A stretch of 64,000 nt of DNA from Streptomyces chryseus (GTDB taxonomy: Bacteria > Actinomycetota > Actinomycetes > Streptomycetales > Streptomycetaceae). Shown here one piece after another: positions 11,538 to 20,791 of the stretch. The number at the start of each line of letters is the position of its first letter. Within the stretch, counting starts at the first letter, position 1. The stretch spans positions 806,001 to 870,000 of the forward strand of contig NZ_BMVO01000001.1 in the NCBI RefSeq assembly GCF_014650755.1, given 5' to 3'. Position numbers and translations under genes: made by a program. The notes under the pieces are model-generated. The model saw only the letters and a program-made list of their open reading frames with translations. It had not been told where the DNA came from and made no database searches.

Positions 11538-12479
11538 TCAGAACCCCAGCTTGCGCAGCTGCTTGGGGTCCCGCTGCCAGTCCTTGGCGACCTTGACGTG
11601 CAGGTCCAGGAAGACCGGCGTGCCCAGCAGCGCCTCGATGTGCTTGCGCGACTTCGTACCGACGTCCTTCAGGCGCTGGCCCTTGGGGCCGATGATGATG
11701 CCCTTCTGGCTGGGACGCTCGATGTAGACGTTCGCGTGGATGTCGAGGAGAGGCTTGTCGGCCGGGCGGTCCTCGCGCGGCAGCATCTCCTCGACGACGA
11801 CCGCGATGGAGTGCGGCAGCTCGTCCCGTACGCCTTCGAGCGCGGCCTCGCGGATCAGCTCCGCGACCATCACCATCTCGGGCTCGTCGGTGAGGTCGCC
11901 CTCGGGGTAGAGCGGGGGGCTCTCGGGGAGGAGCGGGATCAGCAGGTCGGCGAGGAGCGAGACCTGCTGGTCGCCGACGGCGGAGACCGGCACGATCTCC
12001 TGCCACTCGAAGCCGAGCTCCTTGGAGAGCTGGTCGATGGCGATGAGCTGCTCGGCGAGCCGCTTGGAGTCGACGAGGTCGGTCTTGGTGACGATCGCGA
12101 CCTTCGGCGTCTTCTTGATGCCCGCGAGCTCCTTGGCGATGAACTTGTCACCGGGGCCGAGCTTCTGGTCGGCGGGCAGGCAGAAGCCGATCACGTCGAC
12201 CTCGGCCCAGGTGGTGCGTACGACGTCGTTGAGACGCTCGCCGAGCAGCGTGCGCGGCTTGTGGAGGCCGGGGGTGTCGACCAGGATCAGCTGCGCTTCG
12301 GGGCGGTGCACGATGCCGCGCACCGTGTGGCGCGTGGTCTGCGGCCGGCTGGAGGTGATGGCGACCTTCTGGCCGACCAGAGCGTTCGTCAGGGTGGACT
12401 TGCCCGCGTTGGGGCGGCCGACGAAGCAGGCGAAGCCGGCCCGGTGGGGGGCCTCGGAAGACTGGGTGCGAGCGCTCAT
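11538..12479 (-). CDS. era: GTPase Era
   Basis: Essential GTPase that binds 16S rRNA and helps 30S subunit maturation. The 313-aa product has G1 GRPNAGKST (21-29), the G3 DTPGLHKP segment, G4 TKTD, and a C-terminal KH RNA-binding domain with the GIIIGPKGQRLK motif. ATG at 12479 is preferred over the in-frame ATG at 12488 because GGGGAG is well spaced for the former. It is the last member of a phoH-ybeY-corC-cdd-era block and converges with the GH1 gene (4-bp gap). Confidence 0.97.
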   Translation of the reverse strand: MSARTQSSEAPHRAGFACFVGRPNAGKSTLTNALVGQKVAITSSRPQTTRHTVRGIVHRPEAQLILVDTPGLHKPRTLLGERLNDVVRTTWAEVDVIGFCLPADQKLGPGDKFIAKELAGIKKTPKVAIVTKTDLVDSKRLAEQLIAIDQLSKELGFEWQEIVPVSAVGDQQVSLLADLLIPLLPESPPLYPEGDLTDEPEMVMVAELIREAALEGVRDELPHSIAVVVEEMLPREDRPADKPLLDIHANVYIERPSQKGIIIGPKGQRLKDVGTKSRKHIEALLGTPVFLDLHVKVAKDWQRDPKQLRKLGF

Positions 12480-12589
12480 GCGTGCCATTCTCCCCGATGT
12501 ACGCCGCCGGGCCGACCAGTGCCGGCCCGGGCGCTCACCCGGGGGCGGCCCCGGGTGCCGTAACCGGCCGCGGGGGTTGGCTCCCGCTG

Positions 12590-12949
12590 TCAGAGGCCGG
12601 CCTTGGCGCCGCACACCGGCCAGGCGCCGATGCCCTGGCCCTGGAGGACCTTGTCGGCGACGGCGGCCTGCTGCTGCGGGGTGGCCTGGTGGGCGCTCGA
12701 GGCGTACTTCGTGCCGCCGTACGCGGCCCAGGTGGACGGGGTGAACTGCAGACCGCCGGAGAAGCCGTTGCCGGTGTTCGCGTTCCAGTCGCCGCCGGAC
12801 TCGCACTGGGCGACCGCGGACCAGTCGGCCGTCGGGGCGGCGGAGGCGCTGCCGGTGCCGGCGAGGACCAGCATGCCGGTGGCTCCAGCGGCGACGAAGG
12901 AACCGGTGACGCGGCGGCGGAGGGCGGTGCGGGTCAGGGAGGAGAACAC
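12590..12949 (-). CDS. Secreted transglycosylase, resuscitation-promoting factor-like
   Basis: A short secreted cell-wall lytic protein (119 aa). A signal peptide with RRR and a hydrophobic core ends near residue 38 (SASA). It is followed by a single Rpf/transglycosylase-like domain with the catalytic Glu50 in AQCESGGDWNANTGNG and the GGLQFTPSTWAAYGG segment. A late Cys pairs with Cys49 in this fold. GTG at 12949 is chosen because AAAGG lies 8 bases upstream; in-frame ATGs further up lack a ribosome site. It cleaves peptidoglycan during germination or growth in related proteins. It interrupts the conserved cdd-era order. Confidence 0.88.
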   Translation of the reverse strand: MFSSLTRTALRRRVTGSFVAAGATGMLVLAGTGSASAAPTADWSAVAQCESGGDWNANTGNGFSGGLQFTPSTWAAYGGTKYASSAHQATPQQQAAVADKVLQGQGIGAWPVCGAKAGL

Positions 12950-13170
12950 GTGGGTGACCTTTGTTCGGGGGCGGGGACTGCCCTCGGAGCGGAGGCTCCT
13001 GCTGGGCATGTACTCCACCGTCGCAGCGCGGGGCGCCGGGATCCACGGTCCTTCGGGAGCCCGCGCGGGCCTTCCGGCCCCGTCTCTTGACAGCTCGGGC
13101 GCGGGCCGGAGGCCCCGGGCCGAAGGTCCCGCCGCCCCGGCGGCACGGGCGCCTGGCCGGGTCCGCCCGG
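12950..13170. other. Non-coding region upstream of the rpf-like gene
   Basis: The 325-bp gap from 12950 to 13274 holds a terminator (next entry) and presumably the promoter of the rpf-like gene. A TTGACA at about 13087-13092 is on the plus strand, with no matching -10 for any gene. I see no gene and no conserved part of a c-di-AMP (ydaO) riboswitch, which precedes some Streptomyces rpf genes. Confidence 0.5.
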
Positions 13171-13206
13171 CGGCGCGGCGGGGGCCGCCCGGCCCCCGCC
13201 GCGCCG
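13171..13206 (-). terminator. Strong GC hairpin after the cdd-like gene
   Basis: A 16-bp perfect stem (13171-13186 with 13191-13206) and a GCCC loop lie 69 bases after the cdd-like stop codon. It would separate the phoH-ybeY-corC-cdd unit from the rpf-like and era genes. Confidence 0.7.
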
Positions 13207-13274
13207 GGAGTGCGCCTCGTCACACGAGACCACCGCCACAGCGGCCACCGGTGGCGGGGCGGTCTCCGGGGTCC

Positions 13275-13640
13275 TCAGGCGCCGGCCGCCACGCTTTCCC
13301 GCAGGGCGCCGTCGGGGCCGGCCAGCAGGACCGGCGTTCCGGGGCCGCCGAGGTCCCGTACCGCCGCCCGGTCCTCCGCCGGCACGGAATCCGCCGCCGT
13401 CACCACCGCCGCCGCCTCCAGGGACTTCGCGCCGCTCGCGACGGCCATCGCCACCGCCGTGCGCAGCGCGCTCAGCCGCAGGGAGTCGAGCGCGACGGTG
13501 CCGGCGACGTACGTGCGGCCCGTCTCGTCCCGTACGGCCGCCCCCTCGGGCACCCCGTTGCGCGCCCGCGCGCTGCGCGCCAGCGTGATGATCTTGCGGT
13601 CCTCGGGGTCGAGTTCGGTGCTCGGCGTGGTCTCAGTCAT
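13275..13640 (-). CDS. Cytidine deaminase-like protein lacking the zinc site
   Basis: A 121-aa protein whose middle (VPEGAAVRDETGRTYVAGTV followed by a helix) aligns by eye with the cytidine deaminase fold. The expected catalytic HAE/CAE is replaced by LSALRT, and the PCxxC zinc motif is absent. It is therefore unlikely to deaminate cytidine, although such proteins are often labelled so. It occupies the place between corC and era where a short conserved protein is also found in mycobacteria, suggesting a retained, non-enzymatic role tied to ribosome maturation genes. ATG at 13640 is the start. Confidence 0.8.
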   Translation of the reverse strand: MTETTPSTELDPEDRKIITLARSARARNGVPEGAAVRDETGRTYVAGTVALDSLRLSALRTAVAMAVASGAKSLEAAAVVTAADSVPAEDRAAVRDLGGPGTPVLLAGPDGALRESVAAGA

Positions 13641-13748
13641 GCCCCGAGCATAGGGAGCGGGCACCGCTCGGCCCGCGACCGGGTGCATCGAGCCGCGCCG
13701 CCGGGTCCAGGGCCGGACCGAGCGCGGGGCCGGGCCTGGGGGCCGGGG

Positions 13749-14105
13749 TCAGGCCCGGTCGAGGCGGAGGCGTTCCGCTTTGGGGAGGCCGGCCACGACC
13801 AGGTCGTAAGAGTCCTCGATCAGCTCCCGGACCACGCGGTCCGGGAGCTGCCCGTCGACGGTGACCGTGTTCCAGTGGCGCTTGTTCATGTGCCAGCCGG
13901 GGACGACCTCCTCGTGCTCCTGGCGGAGCCGGACCGCGATCTCCGGCTCGCACTTGAGGTTGACCTTGAGCGGCTCGGCGTCCAGCGTGCTGAGCGCGAA
14001 GAGCTTCCCGCGGACCTTGAAGACGGACGTCTCGGGGCCGAAGGGGAACTCCTCCGTCACGGCGTTGAAGTCGAGGCAGAACGCCCTCAGCTCCTGCGGC
14101 GTCAT
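13749..14105 (-). CDS. MmcQ/YjbR-like protein
   Basis: A 118-aa protein of the MmcQ/YjbR fold family (CyaY-like, double-wing). Family features are the N-terminal LRAFCLDFNAVTEEFPFG segment, the VFKVRGKLFALS strand pair, and the GWHMNKRHWNTVTVDG motif. Members are linked to DNA binding, but the cellular role is unclear. Its ATG overlaps the stop of the upstream CBS-domain gene by 4 bases (ATGA), so it is translationally coupled to it. Confidence 0.88.
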   Translation of the reverse strand: MTPQELRAFCLDFNAVTEEFPFGPETSVFKVRGKLFALSTLDAEPLKVNLKCEPEIAVRLRQEHEEVVPGWHMNKRHWNTVTVDGQLPDRVVRELIEDSYDLVVAGLPKAERLRLDRA

Positions 14106-15385
14106 GCCGCCTCCTTCGCCTGCGGCTCCACCAGTACCGTGACGATCTTGTTCCGGCGACCGGCCGGCGACTCCGCGGTCAGGCGCAGCGAGCGCCCGTC
14201 GGGGAGGTCGACCGTCGCGGACGCGCCCGCGATCGGCACCCGGCCGAGTGCCTTGGCGAGCAGTCCGCCGACCGTTTCCACGTCCTCGTCGTCGTACTCG
14301 TCGAAGCCGAAGAGCTCGCCGAGGTCACCGATGTCGAGCCGCGCGGTCACCCGGTAGCAGCCGTCCTCCAGCTCCTCGACGGGCGGCAGTTCGCGGTCGT
14401 ACTCGTCCGTGATCTCACCGACGATCTCTTCGAGGATGTCCTCGATGGTGACGATGCCGGCCGTGCCGCCGTACTCGTCGATGACGACGGCGACGTGGTT
14501 GCGCTCCTGCTGCATCTCGCGCAGCAGGTCGCCCGCGTTCTTGGTGTCGGGGACGAAGACGGCGGGCCGCATCGCGGTCGAGACCAGGTCGGCTTCGGAC
14601 TCGCGGTTGATGTGGGTCTTCCTGACCAGGTCCTTGAGATAGACGATGCCCACGATGTCGTCCTCGTTCTCGCCGGTCACCGGGATGCGCGAGAAGCCGG
14701 AGCGCAGGGCGAGCGTGAGGGCCTGACGGATCGTCTTGAAGCGCTCGATGGAGACCAGGTCGGTCCTGGGGACCATGACCTCCCGTACGAGCGTGTCGCC
14801 GAGCTCGAAGACGGAGTGCACCATGCGGCGCTCGTCGTCCTCGATCAGCGACTCCTGCTCGGCGAGGTCGACCATCGCGCGCAGCTCGGCCTCGCTGGCG
14901 AACGGGCCCTTGCGAAAGCCCTTGCCGGGGGTGAGCGCGTTGCCGATGAGGATCAGCAGTTGCGGCACGGGGCCCATGACGCGGGCGAGCGGGAGCAGGA
15001 CGTACGCGGACGCGGTCGCCGTGTTGAGGGGGTGCTGGCGGCCGATGGTGCGCGGGGAGACGCCGACGGCGACGTACGAGACGAGGACCATCACACCGAT
15101 GGCGAGGGCCAGGGCCTCCCAGGTCTCGTCGAACTCGCGCAGACAGGCGTACGTCACGAGGACGCCGGCGGCCATCTCGCAGGCGACCCGCATCAGCAGC
15201 GCGACGTTCAGGTACCGGGTCGGATCGGCCGCGACCTGGGCCAGCTTGGCGCTGCCGCGCCGGCCGGAGCGTACGGCCTCGGCGGCCCGGAAGCTGGAGA
15301 CACGGGCGATGCCCGCCTCGGCGCAGGCGGCCAGCCACGCGACGACGACCAGCAGGACGGCGCCGGTGATCAGTTGGGCGGTCAT
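14102..15385 (-). CDS. CNNM/CorC-type membrane protein with CBS pair (hemolysin family)
   Basis: A 427-aa membrane protein. Hydrophobic segments in about residues 1-165 form the DUF21/CNNM transmembrane domain, followed by a CBS pair (about 205-320, with the [11 protein letters not shown] and [18 protein letters not shown] motifs) and a C-terminal transporter-associated domain (about 335-420). Relatives export or sense Mg2+ or Co2+. Its ATG overlaps the ybeY stop by 4 bases, and its own stop overlaps the next gene, forming a tight operon. Confidence 0.93.
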   Translation of the reverse strand: MTAQLITGAVLLVVVAWLAACAEAGIARVSSFRAAEAVRSGRRGSAKLAQVAADPTRYLNVALLMRVACEMAAGVLVTYACLREFDETWEALALAIGVMVLVSYVAVGVSPRTIGRQHPLNTATASAYVLLPLARVMGPVPQLLILIGNALTPGKGFRKGPFASEAELRAMVDLAEQESLIEDDERRMVHSVFELGDTLVREVMVPRTDLVSIERFKTIRQALTLALRSGFSRIPVTGENEDDIVGIVYLKDLVRKTHINRESEADLVSTAMRPAVFVPDTKNAGDLLREMQQERNHVAVVIDEYGGTAGIVTIEDILEEIVGEITDEYDRELPPVEELEDGCYRVTARLDIGDLGELFGFDEYDDEDVETVGGLLAKALGRVPIAGASATVDLPDGRSLRLTAESPAGRRNKIVTVLVEPQAKEAA

Positions 15386-15879
15386 GAAACGGTCGGCGCG
15401 GGGGACGGACCGGTGTGGCCCTTCTCCGCTCGCCAGCCGTCCACGATCGCCGCCTGGAGGCCGAACATCTCGGCCTTCTCGTCCGGCTCCTCGTGGTCGT
15501 AACCGAGCAGGTGCAGCACGCCGTGGACGGTGAGGAGCTGGAGCTCCTCGTCCATGGAGTGCTGCGTCGGCGCGTCCTCGCCCTGCTTCTTGGCGACCTC
15601 GGGGCACAGGACGATGTCACCGAGGAGCCCCTGTGGGGGCTCCTCGTCGTCCTTCTTCGGCGGACGCAGCTCGTCCATCGGGAAGGACATGACATCCGTC
15701 GGTCCCGGGAGGTCCATCCACTGGATGTGGAGCTGCTCCATGGCGGCCGTGTCCACGACGATCACCGACAGTTCGGAGAGCGGGTGGATCCGCATCCGGG
15801 TGAGCGCGTAACGGGCGATGTCGAGAATCGCCTGCTCGTCGACCTCGGTGCCGGATTCGTTGTTGACGTCGATCGACAT
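15382..15879 (-). CDS. ybeY: Endoribonuclease YbeY (rRNA maturation)
   Basis: Single-strand RNase involved in 16S rRNA 3' end maturation and ribosome quality control. The 165-aa product carries the zinc motif H-x3-H-x5-H as His119, His123 and His129 in [12 protein letters not shown]. It follows phoH by 27 bases and overlaps the CorC-like gene, the standard ybeZ-ybeY order. Confidence 0.96.
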   Translation of the reverse strand: MSIDVNNESGTEVDEQAILDIARYALTRMRIHPLSELSVIVVDTAAMEQLHIQWMDLPGPTDVMSFPMDELRPPKKDDEEPPQGLLGDIVLCPEVAKKQGEDAPTQHSMDEELQLLTVHGVLHLLGYDHEEPDEKAEMFGLQAAIVDGWRAEKGHTGPSPAPTVS

Positions 15880-15906
15880 GGTGCTGGATCTACCCCTGCT
15901 TCAAAG

Positions 15907-18000
15907 TCACAGCCCGTTTTGGCTGTCGTCGTACTTCTGGTACGCGTCGACGATACGGCCGACCAGCTTGTGCCGGACGACATCCTGCGACGTGAGCCGG
16001 GAAAAGTGGACGTCGGGGACGTCGTCCAGGATCTCCTGGACCTGGCGCAGACCGCTCTTCGTGCCGCCCGGGAGGTCGACCTGGGTGACGTCGCCGGTGA
16101 CGACGATCTTCGAGTCGAAGCCGAGCCGCGTCAGGAACATCTTCATCTGCTCGGCGCTGGTGTTCTGCGCCTCGTCGAGGATGATGAACGCGTCGTTGAG
16201 CGTGTTGTGCGTCAAGAGGTAGTTCTCGGTGACGTAGAGGGAGTCTTCCGCGGCGACTTGGATGCACACCGCCTCCTCGGTGCCCGCGGGCTCGATGCTG
16301 TCGATGAAACGCATCGGCCGCCCCCCACCCCCACTCGCCCTGTACGCGTCCAGCTTGCGCCCGAGCCGGAAGGGCTCGAGCCCCTCCGGGAGCCGGATGT
16401 CGACCACGTGCGCGTCGTGGCGGTCGTGCACGTCACGCCCGTTGACGTTCCCCGGCTTTCGGCCTTCCGCATCCCTGCGGCGGCTGTGGGCGACGCCTCC
16501 CAGCGACTGGACCAGCGCGATGACGTCGTCCCGGAGCAGGATCGATGTCGTGGTGTATTGGACTCGGCACGTTCGCCCGTCCTGGGCAACCGGCCCGCCG
16601 TCGGCGTCCAGCAGCCCCTGGAGCAGGGCCAGCCGGACGTCTGCCGAGTTGTGGACATACTCGTCCGGCACGAATTTCGAAGACGACCTGGTGCCGAGCA
16701 GGTCCAGGGCTCGCAGGGCCCCGGTGACCGGGTTCTCCAGCGTGATGACATCGCCCGGCGCACTCGCACGGTTCAGGGTGCAGTTGACCCGGTCCTTCCA
16801 CCGCACCTTGATGCCGGGCAGCGCCGTTTCCAGGGCGGAGACGAGTTCCGGGTCCTTGGTGGCGAACGATGGCGTGGTGGAACCGGTCAGGCAACCGTCA
16901 CCGAGCAGGAGGCCCAAGGCGTAGGGGTCCATGGGGACCTCGCGTTTCGGGAAGCACACCGGCGCGGTCAGCAGCGGCAGCTCGTACCTGCGGGCATGCC
17001 CCGCGCGGAGGTTCCCGATCATCTCCTTGGTCTCGAGCACACGCCACGGCTTGTCGCGGCGACGGTCGGAGGCCGTCCGGACCGTCCACAGGTGGTCACC
17101 GCAGCACAGTGTCCAGGAGCCGTCCTGGGCAGTGAGGCGGTAGATGTCCTTCTCGCCCTGGGGATACACACCGAGTACCGGGGTCGGCTCGCCGTTCGAA
17201 CCGATGACGAGGTCGCCCACCCGAAGGTCGCCGATGGGGCGCCAGCCGTCCGGCGTCATGACCTTGGTGAAGACCGGTTGCGCACGGCCGCGCATGTACG
17301 CCAGCGGGGCCACCTCGATCGTGCCCGCGGCCATCAGGCGCGGGATCGAGTCGGGGTCCAGCATGTCGTGCAGGGCGTCGTAGAGCGGGCGCAGGTACGG
17401 GTCGATCTTCTCGTAGAGCGTGCCGGGCAGGAAGCCGAGCCGCTCGCCCGCCTCGACGGCGGGCCTGGTCAGGATGATCCGGGTGACCTGCTTGGACTGC
17501 AGGGCCTGGACCGCCTTGGCCATGGCGAGGTACGTCTTGCCCGTACCGGCGGGGCCGATGCCGAAGACGATGGTGTGCTTGTCGATGGCGTCGACGTACC
17601 GCTTCTGGTTGAGCGTCTTGGGGCGGATGGTGCGACCGCGGCTGGAGAGGATGTTCTGAGTGAGCACCTCGGCCGGGGTCTCGGTGGCGGCCTCCGCGCC
17701 ACCGCCGTTCCCGTCGGCTCTGAGCATGGCGATCGAGCGTTCCACTGCGTCCTCCGTCATCGGCAGTCCGGTGCGGAGCACCAGCATCATCTCGGCCAGC
17801 AGGCGCTGGATCAGGGCGACCTCCGTGGGGTCGCCGACCGCGCTGACCTCATTCCCCCTGACATGGATGTCCACGTCGGGGAAGGCGTTCTCGATCACGC
17901 GCAACAGGGAATCGCTGGAACCCAGGACCATCACCATGGGGTGCGTGTCCGGCACGGTGAACTGGGCGCGGGCCTGCGGCTGTGTGGGTGTCTGAGTCAT
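15907..18000 (-). CDS. phoH: PhoH-family ATPase (YbeZ) precursor containing an intein
   Basis: PhoH/YbeZ is a P-loop ATPase working with YbeY in RNA processing. The reading frame codes for 697 aa, about twice the usual size; removing residues 240-599 leaves 337 aa, the normal length. Walker A is GPAGTGKT (149-156). The extein halves join at MRGR | TLNDAFIILDEAQNTS, i.e. the insert sits directly before the Walker B region, one of the most conserved sites, so splicing is needed for activity. ATG at 18000 is the family start; an ATG at 18024 sits too close to GGGAGG. The frame is open throughout, so the intein appears intact. Confidence 0.95.
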   Translation of the reverse strand: MTQTPTQPQARAQFTVPDTHPMVMVLGSSDSLLRVIENAFPDVDIHVRGNEVSAVGDPTEVALIQRLLAEMMLVLRTGLPMTEDAVERSIAMLRADGNGGGAEAATETPAEVLTQNILSSRGRTIRPKTLNQKRYVDAIDKHTIVFGIGPAGTGKTYLAMAKAVQALQSKQVTRIILTRPAVEAGERLGFLPGTLYEKIDPYLRPLYDALHDMLDPDSIPRLMAAGTIEVAPLAYMRGRAQPVFTKVMTPDGWRPIGDLRVGDLVIGSNGEPTPVLGVYPQGEKDIYRLTAQDGSWTLCCGDHLWTVRTASDRRRDKPWRVLETKEMIGNLRAGHARRYELPLLTAPVCFPKREVPMDPYALGLLLGDGCLTGSTTPSFATKDPELVSALETALPGIKVRWKDRVNCTLNRASAPGDVITLENPVTGALRALDLLGTRSSSKFVPDEYVHNSADVRLALLQGLLDADGGPVAQDGRTCRVQYTTTSILLRDDVIALVQSLGGVAHSRRRDAEGRKPGNVNGRDVHDRHDAHVVDIRLPEGLEPFRLGRKLDAYRASGGGGRPMRFIDSIEPAGTEEAVCIQVAAEDSLYVTENYLLTHNTLNDAFIILDEAQNTSAEQMKMFLTRLGFDSKIVVTGDVTQVDLPGGTKSGLRQVQEILDDVPDVHFSRLTSQDVVRHKLVGRIVDAYQKYDDSQNGL
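16204..17283 (-). other. Intein in PhoH with LAGLIDADG endonuclease motifs (class 3-like)
   Basis: A 360-codon in-frame insert starting AQPVFTKVMTPDGW (block A; residue 1 is Ala, not Cys) and ending ENYLLTHN before Thr+1. Block B is SWTLCCGDHLWTV with His64 and Trp66; block F has Cys340 in AVCIQV; block G is Thr358-His359-Asn360. Ala1 together with the Trp(B:12)-Cys(F:4)-Thr(G:5) set is the signature of class 3 inteins, which begin splicing from the block F Cys. The middle has two LAGLIDADG-type motifs, LGLLLGDG (123-130) and LLDADG (224-229), so a homing endonuclease is probably still present. Codon third positions are less G/C-biased than in the host gene, which fits transfer. Confidence 0.9.
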
Positions 18001-18138
18001 GGGCCGGCACTGTGGCCTGCACATACCTCCCGTTGCAGGGTTCTCGCTGCTCGACAACCTCGTGGAACCAAGCGTACGTCGGTGCACCGACAGGGCCGAA
18101 GGCTTTTCGCACGCCGTGCCGCACCCGGCGCCGGGCGC

Positions 18139-19299
18139 TCACGCGGGACTGCGGAAACCGATCGTCGGCACCGCCCGGCGCAGCGGCCAGACGCGGGTCG
18201 CCGTGGGCAGCAGCCCGTCCAGGAAGGCGTACCGGCGCAGCGCCTGCGGGTCCTGGCCGTCGACCGCCTGCACCTGCTGCCACCATGCCGCGATCTCCGA
18301 CCAGCCGGGCGCCGAGAGGGACCCGCCGAACTCCTGCACCGACAGGGCGGCGGTCAGCCCGGCGAAGGCGAGGCGGTCGGCGAGCGGCCAGCCCGCGAGC
18401 GTACCGGTGACGAATCCGGCGACGAAGACGTCACCGGCGCCGGTGGGGTCGAGCGCCTCGACGGCGATGGCGGGGACCTCGGCGGTCTCGCCGGTCGAGC
18501 CGTCCACGGCGTACGCGCCCTCCGCGCCGAGCGTGACGACCGCGACCGGGACCTTCTCGGCCAGGGCGCGGGCGGCGGCGCGCGGGCAGTCGGTGCGGGT
18601 GTAGCGCATGGCCTCCTCGGCGTTGGGCAGGAACGCCTCGCAGTGCTCCAGGTCGGCGAGGCCGGCCAGGTCCCAGCGGCCCGTGTCGTCCCAGCCCACG
18701 TCGGCGAAGACCTTCGCGCCCCGGCGGGCGGCGGAGGCGATCCATTCCTCCCTGCGGCCGGGGGTGAGGGCGGCGATGGCGGCCCGCGCGCGGGGCGGGC
18801 AGTCGGGGAACGGCCCGGGTCCGGCGGGCGGCGGGGCCTCGTGGCCGTGCGACACCATGGTTCGCTCGCCCTCGTACGCCATGGAGACGGTGACCGGCGA
18901 GTGCCAGCCGGGGACGGTGCGTGACATCTTCAGGTCGATGCCCTCGCCGTCGGCGAGCGCGTCCCAGCAGTACTCGCCGTAGTGGTCGTCTCCGAAGGCG
19001 GCGGCCAGGGACGTCCGCAGGCCGAGGCGGGCCAGGGCGGTGGCCATGTTGGCGACGCCGCCGGGGCTGGAGCCCATGCCGCGCGCCCAGGACTCGGTGC
19101 CGCGCACCGGGGCGCTGTCGAGGCCGGTGAAGATGATGTCCAGGAAGACGGTGCCGGTGAGGAACACGTCGCAGCACGGGCCGTCGGGCTCGCGGAGCCC
19201 GTCCAGGGGGTCGAGGCGCGTGGCCTCGTCCCGCCGGCCGCCGTTGTCGGTGCCCGTGGCCGCTGTCGTGGCCGCTGCCTGCTTTCTCACCGTGCTCAC
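18139..19299 (-). CDS. PfkB-family carbohydrate kinase
   Basis: A 386-aa sugar or nucleoside kinase. It shows the N-terminal PfkB motif region (SSPGGVANMATALARLG, about 78-94) and the C-terminal DPTGAGDVFVAGF motif with the catalytic Asp. The substrate is unknown; the next gene upstream is a glucarate dehydratase, which suggests sugar-acid metabolism. The GTG at 19299 is supported by GGGAG 6 bases upstream. The first 35 residues are low-complexity. Confidence 0.9.
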   Translation of the reverse strand: MSTVRKQAAATTAATGTDNGGRRDEATRLDPLDGLREPDGPCCDVFLTGTVFLDIIFTGLDSAPVRGTESWARGMGSSPGGVANMATALARLGLRTSLAAAFGDDHYGEYCWDALADGEGIDLKMSRTVPGWHSPVTVSMAYEGERTMVSHGHEAPPPAGPGPFPDCPPRARAAIAALTPGRREEWIASAARRGAKVFADVGWDDTGRWDLAGLADLEHCEAFLPNAEEAMRYTRTDCPRAAARALAEKVPVAVVTLGAEGAYAVDGSTGETAEVPAIAVEALDPTGAGDVFVAGFVTGTLAGWPLADRLAFAGLTAALSVQEFGGSLSAPGWSEIAAWWQQVQAVDGQDPQALRRYAFLDGLLPTATRVWPLRRAVPTIGFRSPA

Positions 19300-19394
19300 C
19301 GTGCGCTCCCGTGGTGTGGTGCGGATTCAGGCCAGTGTGCCCGATACGCGACCCCGGCAGCTCGCGGTGTTACGACGGCGTCCTGCTTCGGGCC

Positions 19395-20697
19395 TCACCA
19401 GCGGGGCAGCACGGGCGCCCGCCAGGTCTCGTGTCCCCGCGCCGCGCGCATCGCCGCCGCGTCGTCGCGTTCGCGCAGCGCGCCGTACGACGCCTCGTCG
19501 AGCCAGCGGGCGTGCAGCCGCTCCAGGGCGTCGCGGTCGAGCTCGACACCGAGGCCGGGGGCGTCGGAGACCGCGAGCCGGCCGTCGGTGAAGGTGTGGC
19601 GCCGGGTGATCACGTCCTCGGTCTGCCACGGGTAGTGGCTGTCGCAGGAGTGGTCGAGGTTCTCCACGGTGGCCGCGACGTGCGTCATCGCGGCCAGGCT
19701 GATGCCCATGTGGGTGTTGGAGTGCATGGACAGGCCGACGCCGAAGGCCCGGCAGACGGCGGCCAGTTCGCGGGTGGCCCGCAGCCCGCCCCAGTAGTGG
19801 TGGTCGCTGAGCACCACCTGCACGGCGTCGGTGAGGAACGCCTCGCGGATCTCGGGAACGGTCGTCACGCACATGTTGGTGGCGAGCGGCACGTCCGTTC
19901 CCGCCGAGACCTCGGCCATGGCGGCGGTCCCGAGCGCCGGGTCCTCCAGGTATTCGAGGACCCCCGCGAGCACCGCCGCCACCTTCAGGGAGGTCCCCGG
20001 CGTCCAGGCGCCGTTGGGGTCGAGCCGCAGGGGCTGTCCCGGGGAACGCCTCGGCCAGCGCCAGTACGGCAGCGATCTCCTGCTCGGGCGGGAAGACACC
20101 GCCCTTGAGCTTGAACGAACGAAAGCCGTGCTCCCCCGCGAACCGCCGCGCCTGCGCCACGATCCCCGCCGGATCGAGCGCGGCCCCCCAGTCGTCGCAC
20201 TCGCCCGCGCCGCCCGGATGCCGGTCCCAGCGGTAGAAGAGGTACGCGCTGTACTCGACGTGATCGCGCACCTTGCCGCCGAGGAGTGCGTGCACGGGCT
20301 GCCCGTACGCCTTCCCGAGCGCGTCCAGGCACGCCACTTCGAAGGCGGACACGACGGACAGCCGCAGCTTGTCGGCGCTCTGCGCGCCGCGCAGCCCGCC
20401 CACGTCGACGGCGTGCTCCACGCGCGCGTGGCCGACGCCGACCTGTTGGGCGAGCGGGAACAGTCCGTTCAGATCCGCGACCGGGCGGCCGGTCAGCAGA
20501 TCGGCGTACGGGCGGGCCAGTTCCAGGTACTTGGTGTCGCCGTACGTCTCGCCGAGCCCGGTGACGCCGTCCGCCGTGACCACCTCGACGACCAGGCGCG
20601 GGGTGTAGGGCTGGTGCACGCCCTGGACGTTGAGGAGGGGCGGGTCGGCGATGAGGACGGGGGTCAGCCGGACGTCCGCGATGGTCAGGTCCGCCAC
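19395..20697 (-). pseudogene. Glucarate dehydratase family gene with a +1 frameshift
   Basis: Enolase-superfamily acid-sugar dehydratase split across two frames. From GTG at 20697 to about 20045 the frame gives the N-terminal cap and the KxK catalytic pair (FRSFKLKGG). From about 20037 to 19395 another frame gives LRLDPNGAWTPGTSLK (metal ligand), LEDP, ATNMCVT and HSNTHMGI (catalytic His). The break is in the run CCCCGGG (20038-20044 on the other strand): removing one G restores a continuous frame reading AEAFPGQPLRLDP. All active-site residues are otherwise present, so this is either a very recent mutation or a sequencing error. Restored, the product would be about 433 aa, normal for the family. 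Confidence 0.85.
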
Positions 20698-20791
20698 AAC
20701 AGCTCATCTCCGTATGCAGACGACGTCCACGTATGGAAATGCAGCGTAGGGAGACGCCCGCGCGGGCGTCAACGGTCCGGCGCGGGCGGGA

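Noticed and set aside
12950..13160. Possible c-di-AMP (ydaO) riboswitch upstream of the rpf-like gene
   Set aside because: Looked for because such switches precede some Streptomyces rpf genes; the conserved core was not found.
15415..18924. Frame of over 1100 codons opposite ybeY, phoH and the sugar kinase
   Set aside because: Runs across three genes that have clear families on the other strand; composition is that of an antisense shadow.
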